Shown here piece by piece: positions 48,101-61,353 of a DNA stretch of 64,000 nt. Below the pieces are notes generated by a model. That model ran no database searches. It saw only the letters and a list, made by a program, of their open reading frames with translations, and was not told the DNA's origin. The position numbers and the translations under genes are program-made. Each line of letters opens with the position of its first letter. Within the stretch, counting starts at the first letter, position 1. Source of the stretch: Leuctra nigra (lineage: Eukaryota; Arthropoda; Insecta; Plecoptera; Leuctridae); NCBI GenBank assembly GCA_934045905.1, contig CAKOGZ010000083.1:248001-312000 (forward strand), in the 5' to 3' direction.

Positions 48101-51100
48101 TACCCTTACCTAACTTTATTATAAAATTATCTGACCGGGCAACGTCGGGCGACTCCAGGAGGCGAGGGGAGATTTTTTTTTACATGTTAATGTTAAGCCT
48201 ATTATTTTCGAAAAGTGTTTTATTTCATTTCTCGGCATAACGTTGTGTAGGCTTCAAGAAAATTCGATAAAAATAGGAGGGTGCCACTTTAGAAGTAGCT
48301 CATATTGATATTTTTTTATTTGTTTCCTACTTTGTGACGAATCTATTACTCTAAGAGAGTTGACAACGTTACCCTATATAGTAGATGGTGAGAGGCTTAA
48401 AAAGTGCAGAAACACTTTTTTATGTCAGACTCTCCGATTCGCCGGAATTAACTGTTCATGTTATTCAGAAGCTGATGGGTCCAGTCCCGATAGATTTTCA
48501 TCCATTTTTTTGTCAATGTATATTGACCAACAATGTAGGTAAGCCTACAAAGGTAACAATGAAACAATTAACAATGTTCCTTAGATTTTCCTCATTTCCT
48601 AGGTTTTCATCCATTTTTTAGTCAATGGAGGTTAAAGCTTGTGATGAGTCAGCTACGCTCGCTTCGCTAACCTGTATTAACCTAACTTTATTATATAATA
48701 ATCTGACAGGGCAGCGTCAGGCGACTCCAAGGGGGCAGAGTGGGGTTCTTTTTTATAATTTTAGTTTTAAGCCTATTTTTTTTCGAAAAGTGTTTTATTA
48801 CATTTCTCGGCATAACGTTGTGTAGGCATCAAGAAAATTCGATAAAAACAGGGGGGTGCCACTTTAGAAGTAGCTCATATTGAAAAAGTTTTGTTTGTTT
48901 CCTACTTTGTGACGAATATATTACTTTTAGAGAGCTGAAAATGATACACCATATAGATGATGAAGAGAGGCTTAAAAAGTGCAGAAACACTTTTGTCTGT
49001 CAGACGCTCCGATACGCCGCATTTCTTAGTTTATGTCCTTCAGAAGCAGAAGGGCACAATCCTAATTGGTTTTCATCAATTTTTTGTCACTGTAGGTTAA
49101 AGCTTGTTAAGGGTCAGCTACGCTCGCTTCGCTCGCTTCGCTAACCTACCCTTACCTAACTTTATTATAAAATTATCTGACCGGGCAACGTCGGGCGACT
49201 CCAGGAGGCGAGGGGAGATTTTTTTTTACATGTTAATGTTAAGCCTATTATTTTCGAAAAGTGTTTTATTTCATTTCTCGGCATAACGTTGTGTAGGCTT
49301 CAAGAAAATTCGATAAAAATAGGAGGGTGCCACTTTAGAAGTAGCTCATATTGATATTATTTTATTTGTTTCCTACTTTGTGACGAATCTATTACTCTAA
49401 GAGTGTTGACAACGTTACCCTATATAGTAGATGGTGAGAGGCTTAAAAAGTGCAGAAACACTTTTTTATGTCAGACTCTCCGATTCGCCGGAATTAACTG
49501 TTCATGTTATTCAGAAGCTGATGGGTCCAGTCCCGATAGATTTTCATCCATTTTTTTGTCAATGTATATTGACCAACAATGTAGGTAAGCCTACAAAGGT
49601 AACAATGAAACAATTAACAATGTTCCTTAGATTTTCCTCATTTCCTAGGTTTTCATCCCTTTTTTAGTCAATGGAGGTTAAAGCTTGTGATGAGTCAGCT
49701 ACGCTCGCTTCGCTAACCTGTATTAACCTAACTTTATTATATAATAATCTGACAGGGCAGCGTCGGGCGACTCCAAGGGGGCAGAGTGGGGTTCTTTTTT
49801 ATAATTTTATTTTTAAGCCTATTTTTTTTCGAAAAGTGTTTTATTACATTTCTAGGCATAACGTTGTGTAGGCATCAAGAAAATTCGATAAAAACAGGGG
49901 GGTGCCACTTAAGAAGTAGCTCATATTGAAAAAGTTTTGTTTGTTTCCTACTTTGTGACGAATCTATTACTCTTAGAGAGCTGAAAATGATACACCATAT
50001 AGATGATGGAGAGAGGCTTAAAAAGTGCAGAAACACTTTTGTCTGTCAGACGCTCCGATACGCCGCATTTCTTAGTTTATGTCCTTCAGAAGCAGAAGGG
50101 CACAATCCTAATTGGTTTTCATCAATTTTTTGTCACTGAAGGTTAAAGCTTGTTAAGGGTCAGCTACGCTCGCTTCGCTCGCTTCGCTAACCTACCCTAA
50201 CCTAACTTTATTATAAAATTATCTGACCGGGCAACGTCGGGCGACTCCAGGAGGCGAGGGGAGATTTTTTTTTACATGTTAATGTTAAGCCTATTATTTT
50301 CGAAAAGTGTTTTATTTCATTTCTCGGCATAACGTTGTGTAGGCTTCAAGAAAATTCGATAAAAATAGGAGGGTGCCACTTTAGAAGTAGCTCATATTGA
50401 TATTTTTTTATTTGTTTCCTACTTTGTGACGAATCTATTACTCTAAGAGAGTTGACAACGTTACCCTATATAGTAGATGGTGAGAGGCTTAAAAAGTGCA
50501 GAAACACTTTTTTATGTCAGACTCTCCGATTCGCCGGAATTAACTGTTCATGTTATTCAGAAGCTGATGGGTCCAGTCCCGATAGATTTTCATCCATTTT
50601 TTTGTCAATGTATATTGACCAACAATGTAGGTAAGCCTACAAAGGTAACAATGAAACAATTAACAATGTTCCTTAGATTTTCCTCATTTCCTAGGTTTTC
50701 ATCCATTTTTTAGTCAATGGAGGTTAAAGCTTGTGATGAGTCAGCTACGCTCGCTTCGCTAACCTGTATTAACCTAACTTTATTATATAATAATCTGACA
50801 GGGCAGCGTCGGGCGACTCCAAGGGGGCAGAGTGGGGTTCTTTTTTATAATTTTATTTTTAAGCCTATTTTTTTTCGAAAAGTGTTTTATTACATTTCTC
50901 GGCATAACGTTGTGTAGGCATCAAGAAAATTCGATAAAAACAGGGGGGTGCCACTTAAGAAGTAGCTCATATTGAAAAAGTTTTGTTTGTTTCCTACTTT
51001 GTGACGAATCTATTACTCTTAGAGAGCTGAAAATGATACACCATATAGATGATGGAGAGAGGCTTAAAAAGTGCAGAAACACTTTTGTCTGTCAGACGCT

Positions 51101-52285
51101 CCGATACGCCGCATTTCTTAGTTTATGTCCTTCAGAAGCAGAAGGGCACAATCCTAATTGGTTTTCATCAATTTTTTGTCACTGTAGGTTAAAGCTTGTT
51201 AAGGGTCAGCTACGCTCGCTTCGCTCGCTTCGCTAACCTACCCTAACCTAACTTTATTATAAAATTATCTGACCGGGCAACGTCGGGCGACTCCAGGAGG
51301 CGAGGGGAGATTTTTTTTTACATGTTAATGTTAAGCCTATTATTTTCGAAAAGTGTTTTATTTCATTTCTCGGCATAACGTTGTGTAGGCTCAAGAAAAT
51401 TCGATAAAAATAGGAGGGTGCCACTTTAGAAGTAGCTCATATTGATATTTTTTTATTTGTTTCCTACTTTGTGACGAATCTATTACTCTAAGAGAGTTGA
51501 CAACGTTACCCTATATAGTAGATGGTGAGAGGCTTAAAAAGTGCAGAAACACTTTTTTATGTCAGACTCTCCGATTCGCCGGAATTAACTGTTCATGTTA
51601 TTCAGAAGCTGATGGGTCCAGTCCCGATAGATTTTCATCCATTTTTTTGTCAATGTATATTGACCAACAATGTAGGTAAGCCTACAAAGGTAACAATGAA
51701 ACAATTAACAATGTTCCTTAGATTTTCCTCATTTCCTAGGTTTTCATCCATTTTTTAGTCAATGGAGGTTAAAGCTTGTGATGAGTCGGCTACGCTCGCT
51801 TCGCTAACCTGTATTAACCTAACTTTATTATATAATAATCTGACAGGGCAGCGTCGGGCGACTCCAAGGGGGCAGAGTGGGGTTCTTTTTTATAATTTTA
51901 GTTTTAAGCCTATTTTTTTTCGAAAAGTGTTTTATTACATTTCTCGGCATAACGTTGTGTAGGCATCAAGAAAATTCGATAAAAACAGGGAGGTGCCACT
52001 TAAGAAGTAGCTCATATTAAAAAAGTTTTGTTTGTTTCCTACTTTGTGACGAATCTATTACTCTTAGAGAGCTGAAAATGATACACCATATAGATGATGG
52101 AGAGAGGCTTAAAAAGTGCAGAAACACTTTTGTCTGTCAGACGCTCCGATACGCCGCATTTCTTAGTTTATGTCCTTCAGAAGCAGAAGGGCACAATCCT
52201 AATTGGTTTTCATCAATTTTTTGTCACTGTAGGTTAAAGCTTGTTAAGGGTCAGCTACGCTCGCTTCGCTCGCTTCGCTAACCTA
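48101..52285 (+). repeat. Regular A-B dimer block, first copy of a 5,229-bp duplication
   Basis: Units alternate strictly: 48360 A, 48935 B, 49406 A, 49980 B, 50452 A, 51027 B, 51497 A, 52072 B. All recur 5,229 bp later. Diagnostic shared changes are GATGAAGAG in the 48935 B unit, TTCTAGGCAT near 49853, GTCACTGAAGG near 50135, GTAGGCTCAAG near 51387, and GAGTCGGCTACG near 51783. Confidence 0.87.
49980..50451 (+). repeat. Representative monomer B (about 471 bp)
   Basis: A typical B unit. It has the GCTGAAAATGATACACC head, the shared AAGTGCAGAAACACTTTT segment, a TTTATGTCCTTCAGAAGCAG segment not found in A, no 109-bp block, then GTTAAAGCTTGTTAAGGG, the GCTCGCTTC microrepeat, AACCT-type pentamers, TATAAAATTATCTGACCGGG, and a GGAGGCGAGGGGAG segment. 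Two B subfamilies are visible: one with CCTGATAGG (mainly 1-23 kb) and one with CCTAATTGG (from about 17 kb onward). B aligns with A over most of its length; its shorter length is almost fully explained by the missing 109-bp block. Confidence 0.92.
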
Positions 52286-53330
52286 CCCTTACCTAACTTT
52301 ATAATAAAATTATCTGACCGGGCAACGTCGGGCGACTCCAGGAGGCGAGGGGAGATTTTTTTTTACATGTTAATGTTAAGCCTATTATTTTCGAAAAGTG
52401 TTTTATTTCATTTCTCGGCATAACGTTGTGTAGGCTTCAAGAAAATTCGATAAAAATAGGAGGGTGCCACTTTAGAAGTAGCTCATATTGATATTTTTTT
52501 ATTTGTTTCCTACTTTGTGACGAATCTATTACTCTAAGAGAGTTGACAACGTTACCCTATATAGTAGATGGTGAGAGGCTTAAAAAGTGCAGAAACACTT
52601 TTTTATGTCAGACTCTCCGATTCGCCGGAATTAACTGTTCATGTTATTCAGAAGCTGATGGGTCCAGTCCCGATAGATTTCCATCCATTTTTTTGTCAAT
52701 GTATATTGACCAACAATGTAGGTTAGCCTACAAAGGTAACAATGAAACAATTAATAATGTTCCTTAGATTTTCCTCATTTCCTAGGTTTTCATCCATTTT
52801 TTAGTCAATGGAGGTTAAAGCTTGTGATGAGTCAGCTACGCTCGCTTCGCTAACCTGTATTAACCTAACTTTATTATATAATAATCTGACAGGGCAGCGT
52901 CGGGCGACTCCAAGGGGGCAGAGTGGGGTTCTTTTTTATAATTTTAGTTTTAAGCCTATTTTTTTTCGAAAAGTGTTTTATTACATTTCTCGGCATAACG
53001 TTGTGTAGGCATCAAGAAAATTCGATAAAAACAGGGGGGTGCCACTTTAGAAGTAGCTCATATTGAAAAAGTTTTGTTTGTTTCCTACTTTGTGACGAAT
53101 CTATTACTTTTAGAGAGCTAAAAATGATACACCATATAGATGATGGAGAGAGGCTTAAAAAGTGCAGAAACACTTTTGTCTGTCAGACGCTCCGATACGC
53201 CGCATTTCTTAGTTTATGTCCTTCAGAAGCAGAAGGGCACAATCCTAATTGGTTTTCATCAATTTTTTGTCACTGTAGGTTAAAGCTTGTTAAGGGTCAG
53301 CTACGCTCGCTTCGCTCGCTTCGCTAACCT
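52286..53330 (+). repeat. A-B dimer between the two 5,229-bp copies
   Basis: It contains A 52543 and B 53118. The A unit has AGGTTAGCC rather than AGGTAAGCC, and ATTTCCATCC at the 109-bp block start. The B unit shares its GAGCTAAAAATG head with 46843. Confidence 0.83.
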
Positions 53331-56300
53331 ACCCTAACCTAACTTTTTTATAAAATTATCTGACCGGGCAACGTCGGGCGACTCCAGGAGGCGAGGGGAG
53401 ATTTTTTTTTACATGTTAATGTTAAGCCTATTATTTTCGAAAAGTGTTTTATTTCATTTCTCGGCATAACGTTGTGTAGGCTTCAAGAAAATTCGATAAA
53501 AATAGGAGGGTGCCACTTTAGAAGTAGCTCATATTGATATTTTTTTATTTGTTTCCTACTTTGTGACGAATCTATTACTCTAAGAGAGTTGACAACGTTA
53601 CCCTATATAGTAGATGGTGAGAGGCTTAAAAAGTGCAGAAACACTTTTTTATGTCAGACTCTCCGATTCGCCGGAATTAACTGTTCATGTTATTCAGAAG
53701 CTGATGGGTCCAGTCCCGATAGATTTTCATCCATTTTTTTGTCAATGTATATTGACCAACAATGTAGGTAAGCCTACAAAGGTAACAATGAAACAATTAA
53801 CAATGTTCCTTAGATTTTCCTCATTTCCTAGGTTTTCATCCATTTTTTAGTCAATGGAGGTTAAAGCTTGTGATGAGTCAGCTACGCTCGCTTCGCTAAC
53901 CTGTATTAACCTAACTTTATTATATAATAATCTGACAGGGCAGCGTCAGGCGACTCCAAGGGGGCAGAGTGGGGTTCTTTTTTATAATTTTAGTTTTAAG
54001 CCTATTTTTTTTCGAAAAGTGTTTTATTACATTTCTCGGCATAACGTTGTGTAGGCATCAAGAAAATTCGATAAAAACAGGGGGGTGCCACTTTAGAAGT
54101 AGCTCATATTGAAAAAGTTTTGTTTGTTTCCTACTTTGTGACGAATATATTACTTTTAGAGAGCTGAAAATGATACACCATATAGATGATGAAGAGAGGC
54201 TTAAAAAGTGCAGAAACACTTTTGTCTGTCAGACGCTCCGATACGCCGCATTTCTTAGTTTATGTCCTTCAGAAGCAGAAGGGCACAATCCTAATTGGTT
54301 TTCATCAATTTTTTGTCACTGTAGGTTAAAGCTTGTTAAGGGTCAGCTACGCTCGCTTCGCTCGCTTCGCTAACCTACCCTTACCTAACTTTATTATAAA
54401 ATTATCTGACCGGGCAACGTCGGGCGACTCCAGGAGGCGAGGGGAGATTTTTTTTTACATGTTAATGTTAAGCCTATTATTTTCGAAAAGTGTTTTATTT
54501 CATTTCTCGGCATAACGTTGTGTAGGCTTCAAGAAAATTCGATAAAAATAGGAGGGTGCCACTTTAGAAGTAGCTCATATTGATATTATTTTATTTGTTT
54601 CCTACTTTGTGACGAATCTATTACTCTAAGAGTGTTGACAACGTTACCCTATATAGTAGATGGTGAGAGGCTTAAAAAGTGCAGAAACACTTTTTTATGT
54701 CAGACTCTCCGATTCGCCGGAATTAACTGTTCATGTTATTCAGAAGCTGATGGGTCCAGTCCCGATAGATTTTCATCCATTTTTTTGTCAATGTATATTG
54801 ACCAACAATGTAGGTAAGCCTACAAAGGTAACAATGTAACAATTAACAATGTTCCTTAGATTTTCCTCATTTCCTAGGTTTTCATCCCTTTTTTAGTCAA
54901 TGGAGGTTAAAGCTTGTGATGAGTCAGCTACGCTCGCTTCGCTAACCTGTATTAACCTAACTTTATTATATAATAATCTGACAGGGCAGCGTCGGGCGAC
55001 TCCAAGGGGGCAGAGTGGGGTTCTTTTTTATAATTTTATTTTTAAGCCTATTTTTTTTCGAAAAGTGTTTTATTACATTTCTAGGCATAACGTTGTGTAG
55101 GCATCAAGAAAATTCGATAAAAACAGGGGGGTGCCACTTAAGAAGTAGCTCATATTGAAAAAGTTTTGTTTGTTTCCTACTTTGTGACGAATCTATTACT
55201 CTTAGAGAGCTGAAAATGATACACCATATAGATGATGGAGAGAGGCTTAAAAAGTGCAGAAACACTTTTGTCTGTCAGACGCTCCGATACGCCGCATTTC
55301 TTAGTTTATGTCCTTCAGAAGCAGAAGGGCACAATCCTAATTGGTTTTCATCAATTTTTTGTCACTGAAGGTTAAAGCTTGTTAAGGGTCAGCTACGCTC
55401 GCTTCGCTCGCTTCGCTAACCTACCCTAACCTAACTTTATTATAAAATTATCTGACCGGGCAACGTCGGGCGACTCCAGGAGGCGAGGGGAGATTTTTTT
55501 TTACATGTTAATGTTAAGCCTATTATTTTCGAAAAGTGTTTTATTTCATTTCTCGGCATAACGTTGTGTAGGCTTCAAGAAAATTCGATAAAAATAGGAG
55601 GGTGCCACTTTAGAAGTAGCTCATATTGATATTTTTTTATTTGTTTCCTACTTTGTGACGAATCTATTACTCTAAGAGAGTTGACAACGTTACCCTATAT
55701 AGTAGATGGTGAGAGGCTTAAAAAGTGCAGAAACACTTTTTTATGTCAGACTCTCCGATTCGCCGGAATTAACTGTTCATGTTATTCAGAAGCTGATGGG
55801 TCCAGTCCCGATAGATTTTCATCCATTTTTTTGTCAATGTATATTGACCAACAATGTAGGTAAGCCTACAAAGGTAACAATGAAACAATTAACAATGTTC
55901 CTTAGATTTTCCTCATTTCCTAGGTTTTCATCCATTTTTTAGTCAATGGAGGTTAAAGCTTGTGATGAGTCAGCTACGCTCGCTTCGCTAACCTGTATTA
56001 ACCTAACTTTATTATATAATAATCTGACAGGGCAGCGTCGGGCGACTCCAAGGGGGCAGAGTGGGGTTCTTTTTTATAATTTTATTTTTAAGCCTATTTT
56101 TTTTCGAAAAGTGTTTTATTACATTTCTCGGCATAACGTTGTGTAGGCATCAAGAAAATTCGATAAAAACAGGGGGGTGCCACTTAAGAAGTAGCTCATA
56201 TTGAAAAAGTTTTGTTTGTTTCCTACTTTGTGACGAATCTATTACTCTTAGAGAGCTGAAAATGATACACCATATAGATGATGGAGAGAGGCTTAAAAAG

Positions 56301-57515
56301 TGCAGAAACACTTTTGTCTGTCAGACGCTCCGATACGCCGCATTTCTTAGTTTATGTCCTTCAGAAGCAGAAGGGCACAATCCTAATTGGTTTTCATCAA
56401 TTTTTTGTCACTGTAGGTTAAAGCTTGTTAAGGGTCAGCTACCCTCGCTTCGCTCGCTTCGCTAACCTACCCTAACCTAACTTTATTATAAAATTATCTG
56501 ACCGGGCAACGTCGGGCGACTCCAGGAGGCGAGGGGAGATTTTTTTTTACATGTTAATGTTAAGCCTATTATTTTCGAAAAGTGTTTTATTTCATTTCTC
56601 GGCATAACGTTGTGTAGGCTCAAGAAAATTCGATAAAAATAGGAGGGTGCCACTTTAGAAGTAGCTCATATTGATATTTTTTTATTTGTTTCCTACTTTG
56701 TGACGAATCTATTACTCTAAGAGAGTTGACAACGTTACCCTATATAGTAGATGGTGAGAGGCTTAAAAAGTGCAGAAACACTTTTTTATGTCAGACTCTC
56801 CGATTCGCCGGAATTAACTGTTCATGTTATTCAGAAGCTGATGGGTCCAGTCCCGATAGATTTTCATCCATTTTTTTGTCAATGTATATTGACCAACAAT
56901 GTAGGTAAGCCTACAAAGGTAACAATGAAACAATTAACAATGTTCCTTAGATTTTCCTCATTTCCTAGGTTTTCATCCATTTTTTAGTCAATGGAGGTTA
57001 AAGCTTGTGATGAGTCGGCTACGCTCGCTTCGCTAACCTGTATTAACCTAACTTTATTATATAATAATCTGACAGGGCAGCGTCGGGCGACTCCAAGGGG
57101 GCAGAGTGGGGTTCTTTTTTATAATTTTAGTTTTAAGCCTATTTTTTTTCGAAAAGTGTTTTATTACATTTCTCGGCATAACGTTGTGTAGGCATCAAGA
57201 AAATTCGATAAAAACAGGGAGGTGCCACTTAAGAAGTAGCTCATATTGAAAAAGTTTTGTTTGTTTCCTACTTTGTGACGAATCTATTACTCTTAGAGAG
57301 CTGAAAATGATACACCATATAGATGATGGAGAGAGGCTTAAAAAGTGCAGAAACACTTTTGTCTGTCAGACGCTCCGATACGCCGCATTTCTTAGTTTAT
57401 GTCCTTCAGAAGCAGAAGGGCACAATCCTAATTGGTTTTCATCAATTTTTTGTCACTGTAGGTTAAAGCTTGTTAAGGGTCAGCTACGCTCGCTTCGCTC
57501 GCTTCGCTAACCTAC
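53331..57515 (+). repeat. Regular A-B dimer block, second copy of the 5,229-bp duplication
   Basis: Units are 53589 A, 54164 B, 54635 A, 55210 B, 55681 A, 56256 B, 56726 A and 57301 B. It shares the diagnostic changes of the first copy (near 55082, 55364, 56616 and 57012). Private changes include AGCTACCCTCGC near 56440 and CAATGTAAC near 54835. Confidence 0.87.
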
Positions 57516-59970
57516 CCTAACCTAACTTTATTATAAAATTATCTGACCGGGCAACGTCGGGCGACTCCAGGAGGCGAGGGGAGATTTTTTTTACATGTTA
57601 ATGTTAAGCCTATTATTTTCGAAAAGTGTTTTATTTCATTTCTCGGCATAACGTTGTGTAGGCTTCAAGAAAATTCGATAAAAATAGGAGGGTGCCACTT
57701 TAGAAGTAGCTTATATTGATATTTTTTTATTTGTTTCCTACTTTGTGACGAATCTATTACTCTAAGAGTGTTGACAACGTTACCCTATATAGTAGATGGT
57801 GAGAGGCTTAAAAAGTGCAGAAACACTTTTTTATGTCAGACTCTCCGATTCGCCGGAATTAACTGTTCATGTTATTCAGAAGCTGATGGGTCCAGTCCCG
57901 ATAGATTTTCATCCATTTTTTTGTCAATGTATATTGACTAACAATGTAGGTAAGCCTACAAAGGTAACAATGAAACAATTAACAATGTTCCTTAGATTTT
58001 CCTCATTTCCTAGGTTTTCATCCATTTTTTAGTCAATGGAGGTTAAAGCTTGTGATGAGTCAGCTACGCTCGCTTCGCTAACCTGTATTAACCTAACTTT
58101 ATTATATAATATTCTGACAGGGCAGCGTCAGGCGACTCCAAGGGGGCAGAGTGGGGTTCTTTTTTATAATTTTATTTTTAAGCCTATTTTTTTTCGAAAA
58201 GTGTTTTATTACATTTCTCGGCATAACGTTGTGTAGGCATCAAGAAAATTCGATAAAAACAGGGGGGTGCCACTTAAGAAGTAGCTCATATTGAAAAAGT
58301 TTTGTTTGTTTCCTACTTTGTGACGAATCTATTACTCTTAGAGAGCTGAAAATGATACACCATATAGTTGATGGAGAGAGGCTTAAAAAGTGCAGAAACA
58401 CTTTTGTCTGTCAGACGCTCCGATACGCCGCATTTCTTAGTTTATGTCCTTCAGAAGCAGAAGGGCACAATCCTAATTGGTTTTCATCAATTTTTTGTCA
58501 CTGTAGGTTAAAGCTTGTTAAGGGTCAGCTACGCTCGCTTCGCTCGCTTCGCTAACCTACCCTAACCTAACTTTATTATAAAATTATCTGACCGGGCAAC
58601 GTCGGGCGACTCCAGGAGGCAGAGGGGAGATTTTTTTTTACATGTTAATGTTAAGCCTATTATTTTCGAAAAGTGTTTTATTTCATTTCTCGGCATAACG
58701 TTGTGTAGGCTTCAAGAAAATTCGATAAAAATAGGGGGGTGCCACTTTAGAAGTAGCTCATATTGATATTTTTTTATTTGTTTCCTACTTTGTGACGAAT
58801 CTATTACTCTAAGAGAGTTGACAACGTTACCCGATATAGTAGATGGTGAGAGGCTTAAAAAGTGAGAAACACTTTTTTATGTCAGACTCTCCGATTCGCC
58901 GGAATTAACTGTTCATGTTATTCAGAAGCTGATGGGTCCACTCCCGATAGATTTTCATCCATTTTTTTGTCAATGTATATTGACCAACAATGTTGGTTAG
59001 CCTACAAAGGTAACAATGTAACAATTAACAATGTTCCTTAGATTTTCATCATTTCCTAGGTTTTCATCCATTTTTTTGTCATTGTATATTGACCAACAAT
59101 GTAGGTTAGCCTACAAAGGTAACAATGTAACAATTAACAATGTTCCTTAGATTTTCCTCATTTCCTAGGTTTTCATCCATTTTTTAGTCAATGGAGGTTA
59201 AAGCTTGTGATGAGTCAGCTACGCTCGCTTCGCTAACTTGTATTAACCTAACTTTATTATATAATAATCTGACAGGGCAGCGTCGGGCGACTCCAAGGGG
59301 GCAGAGTGGGGTTCTTCTTTATAATTTTATTTTTAAGCCTATTTTTTTCGAAAAGTGTTTTATTACATTTCTCGGCATAACGTTGTGTAGGCTTCAAGAA
59401 AATTCGATAAAAACAGGGGGGTGCCACTTTAGAAGTAGCTCATATTGAAAAAGTTTTGTTTGTTTCCTACTTTGTGACGAATCTATTACTCTTAGAGAGC
59501 TGAAAATGATACACCATATAGATGACGGAGAGAGGCTTAAAAAGTGCAAAAACACTTTTGTCTGTCAGACGCTCCGATACGCCGCATTTCTTAGTTTATG
59601 TCCTTCAGAAGCAGAAGGGCACAATCCTGATAGGTTTTCATCAATTTTTTGTCTCTGTAGGTTAAAGCTTGTTAAGGGTCAGCTACGCTCGCTTCGCTCG
59701 CTTCGCTAACCTACCCTAACCTAACTTTATTATAAAATTATCTGACCGGGCAAAGTCGGGCGACTCCAGGAGGCGAGGGGAGATTTTTTTTTACATGTTA
59801 ATGTTAAGCCTATTATTTTCGAAAAGTGTTTTATTTCATTTCTCGGCATAACGTTGTGTAGGCTTCAAGAAATTTCGATAAAAATAGGGGGGTGCCACTT
59901 TAGAAGTAGCTCATATTGATATTTTTTTATTTGTTTCCTACTTTGTGACGAATCTATAACTCTAAGAGAG
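57516..59970 (+). repeat. Dimer tail plus an A+ unit without insert
   Basis: Units are 57771 A, 58346 B, 58818 A+ and 59500 B. The 58818 unit shares CCCGATATAG and AAGTGAGAAAC with the insert-bearing units at 37439 and 42657, yet its CTCGGCATAACGTTGTG segment near 59371 is uninterrupted. Confidence 0.87.
59369..59381 (+). other. Empty insertion site in a related A+ unit
   Basis: The 13-bp target word occurs once here and is followed by GTTGTGTAGGC with no insert, although the head of this A+ unit (58818) carries the markers of the insert-bearing units at 37439 and 42657. Confidence 0.8.
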
Positions 59971-60577
59971 TTGACAACGTTACCCTATATAGTAGATGGT
60001 GAGAGGCTTAAAAAGTGCAGAAACACTTTTTTATGTCAGACTCTCCGATTCGCCGGAATTAACTGTTCATGTTATTCAGAAGCTGATGGGTCCACTCCCG
60101 ATAGATTTTCATCCATTTTTTTGTCAATGTATATTGACCAACAATGTAGGTTAGCCTACAAAGGTAACAATGTAACAATTAACAATGTTCCTTAGATTTT
60201 CATCATTTCCTAGGTTTTCATCCATTTTTTTGTCAATGTATATTGACCAACAATGTAGGTTAGCCTACAAAGGTAACAATGTAACAATTAACAATGTTCC
60301 TTAGATTTTCCTCATTTCCTAGGTTTTCATCCATTTTTTAGTCAATGGAGGTTAAAGCTTGTGATGAGTCAGCTACGCTCGCTTCGCTAACCTGTATTAA
60401 CCTAACTTTATTATATAATAATCTGACAGGGCAGCGTCGGGCGACTCCAAGGGGGCAGAGTGGGGTTCTTTTTTATAATTTTATTTTTAAGCCTATTTTT
60501 TTTCGAAAAGTGTTTTATTTCATTTCTCGGCATAACAAATAAAAGAAAGAAGAAGATAATATACCAGGAACCAACTA

Positions 60578-60753
60578 GTAAGTCACAAATATTTTGAACA
60601 GAAACACTGGTATTGTCAAATATAAAATAAAAAGAGTCTGCAATATTTCGTCGATGCGTTCGATCGACTTTGTCAAGCAAGACTGACGAGTTCCGTTACC
60701 ACTGCTGCCTTCTCTGCCGTCAGCCCCCCACCATGAGACCCGATGACTCACGC
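60578..60753. repeat. Left inverted arm, insert copy 3
   Basis: 176 bp; pairs with 61178-61353 with one mismatch seen (right arm has GACTCATTTT where a perfect partner would read GACTCTTTTT). Confidence 0.86.
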
Positions 60754-60791
60754 GAGAAGCCGACATTCCATGACCATATATGGCCTGCCGT

Positions 60792-61184
60792 CTACCCAAC
60801 CGATTTTCGCACCGAATTGAATTTAGACTTCACCAATGGACGAAGCATAGCCACCCATACGTCATCAAAATGACACGATGACTGACTAATAACTTCGTCT
60901 ACACATGTAATGAATGCTGACTCAATAAATTTTCTTTTCTTAGCGTTACTTTCCTTATATATTTCTATAGCAGAATCCCAATCAAAAGTATGCATGTTAG
61001 TCCACGCATGTTCAGCTACTAAATATGTAGAAATTTTATGATTTTTAACGTTATCTCGATGTTCTTTAATACGTATGTCAAGTGGCCTCTCTGTTTCACC
61101 TATATACACTTCCTGACACTGACATGGGAGCGCATAAACAATTTCCTTGGAATTCTGCTGAAGATCAAGATCAACCGGCGTGAG
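60792..61184 (-). pseudogene. GIY-YIG endonuclease remnant, copy 3
   Basis: 130 open codons with the same frame as the other copies. It keeps the PCQCQEVYIGET segment, so both zinc-type Cys residues (21 and 23) are present, with H59 and H65. Residue 32, the Gly after YIGET, is Glu here. R38, H42 and E88 are intact. HFDDVW replaces HFYDVW near the C-terminus. It is a C-terminal fragment like the others. Confidence 0.8.
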
Positions 61185-61353
61185 TCATCGGGTCTCATGG
61201 TGGGGGGCTGACGGCAGAGAAGGCAGCAGTGGTAACGGAACTCGTCAGTCTTGCTTGACAAAGTCGATCGAACGCATCGACGAAATATTGCAGACTCATT
61301 TTATTTTATATTTGACAATACCAGTGTTTCTGTTCAAAATATTTGTGACTTAC
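61178..61353. repeat. Right inverted arm, insert copy 3
   Basis: Inverted partner of 60578-60753, with a single T-to-A change near 61297. Confidence 0.86.

Larger units (their letters stand above)
60537..61353 (-). mobile_element. Truncated Penelope-like element insertion, copy 3
   Basis: 817 bp with target duplications at 60524-60536 and 61354-61366, tail 60537-60577, arms at 60578-60753 and 61178-61353. It occupies the same base of an A+ unit as copies 1 and 2 but differs from copy 1 at about ten or more positions, so the two pairs separated earlier than the members of pair 1/2. The surrounding A+ head lacks the CCCGATATAG and AAGTGAGAAAC markers of the copy 1 and 2 units. Confidence 0.82.
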
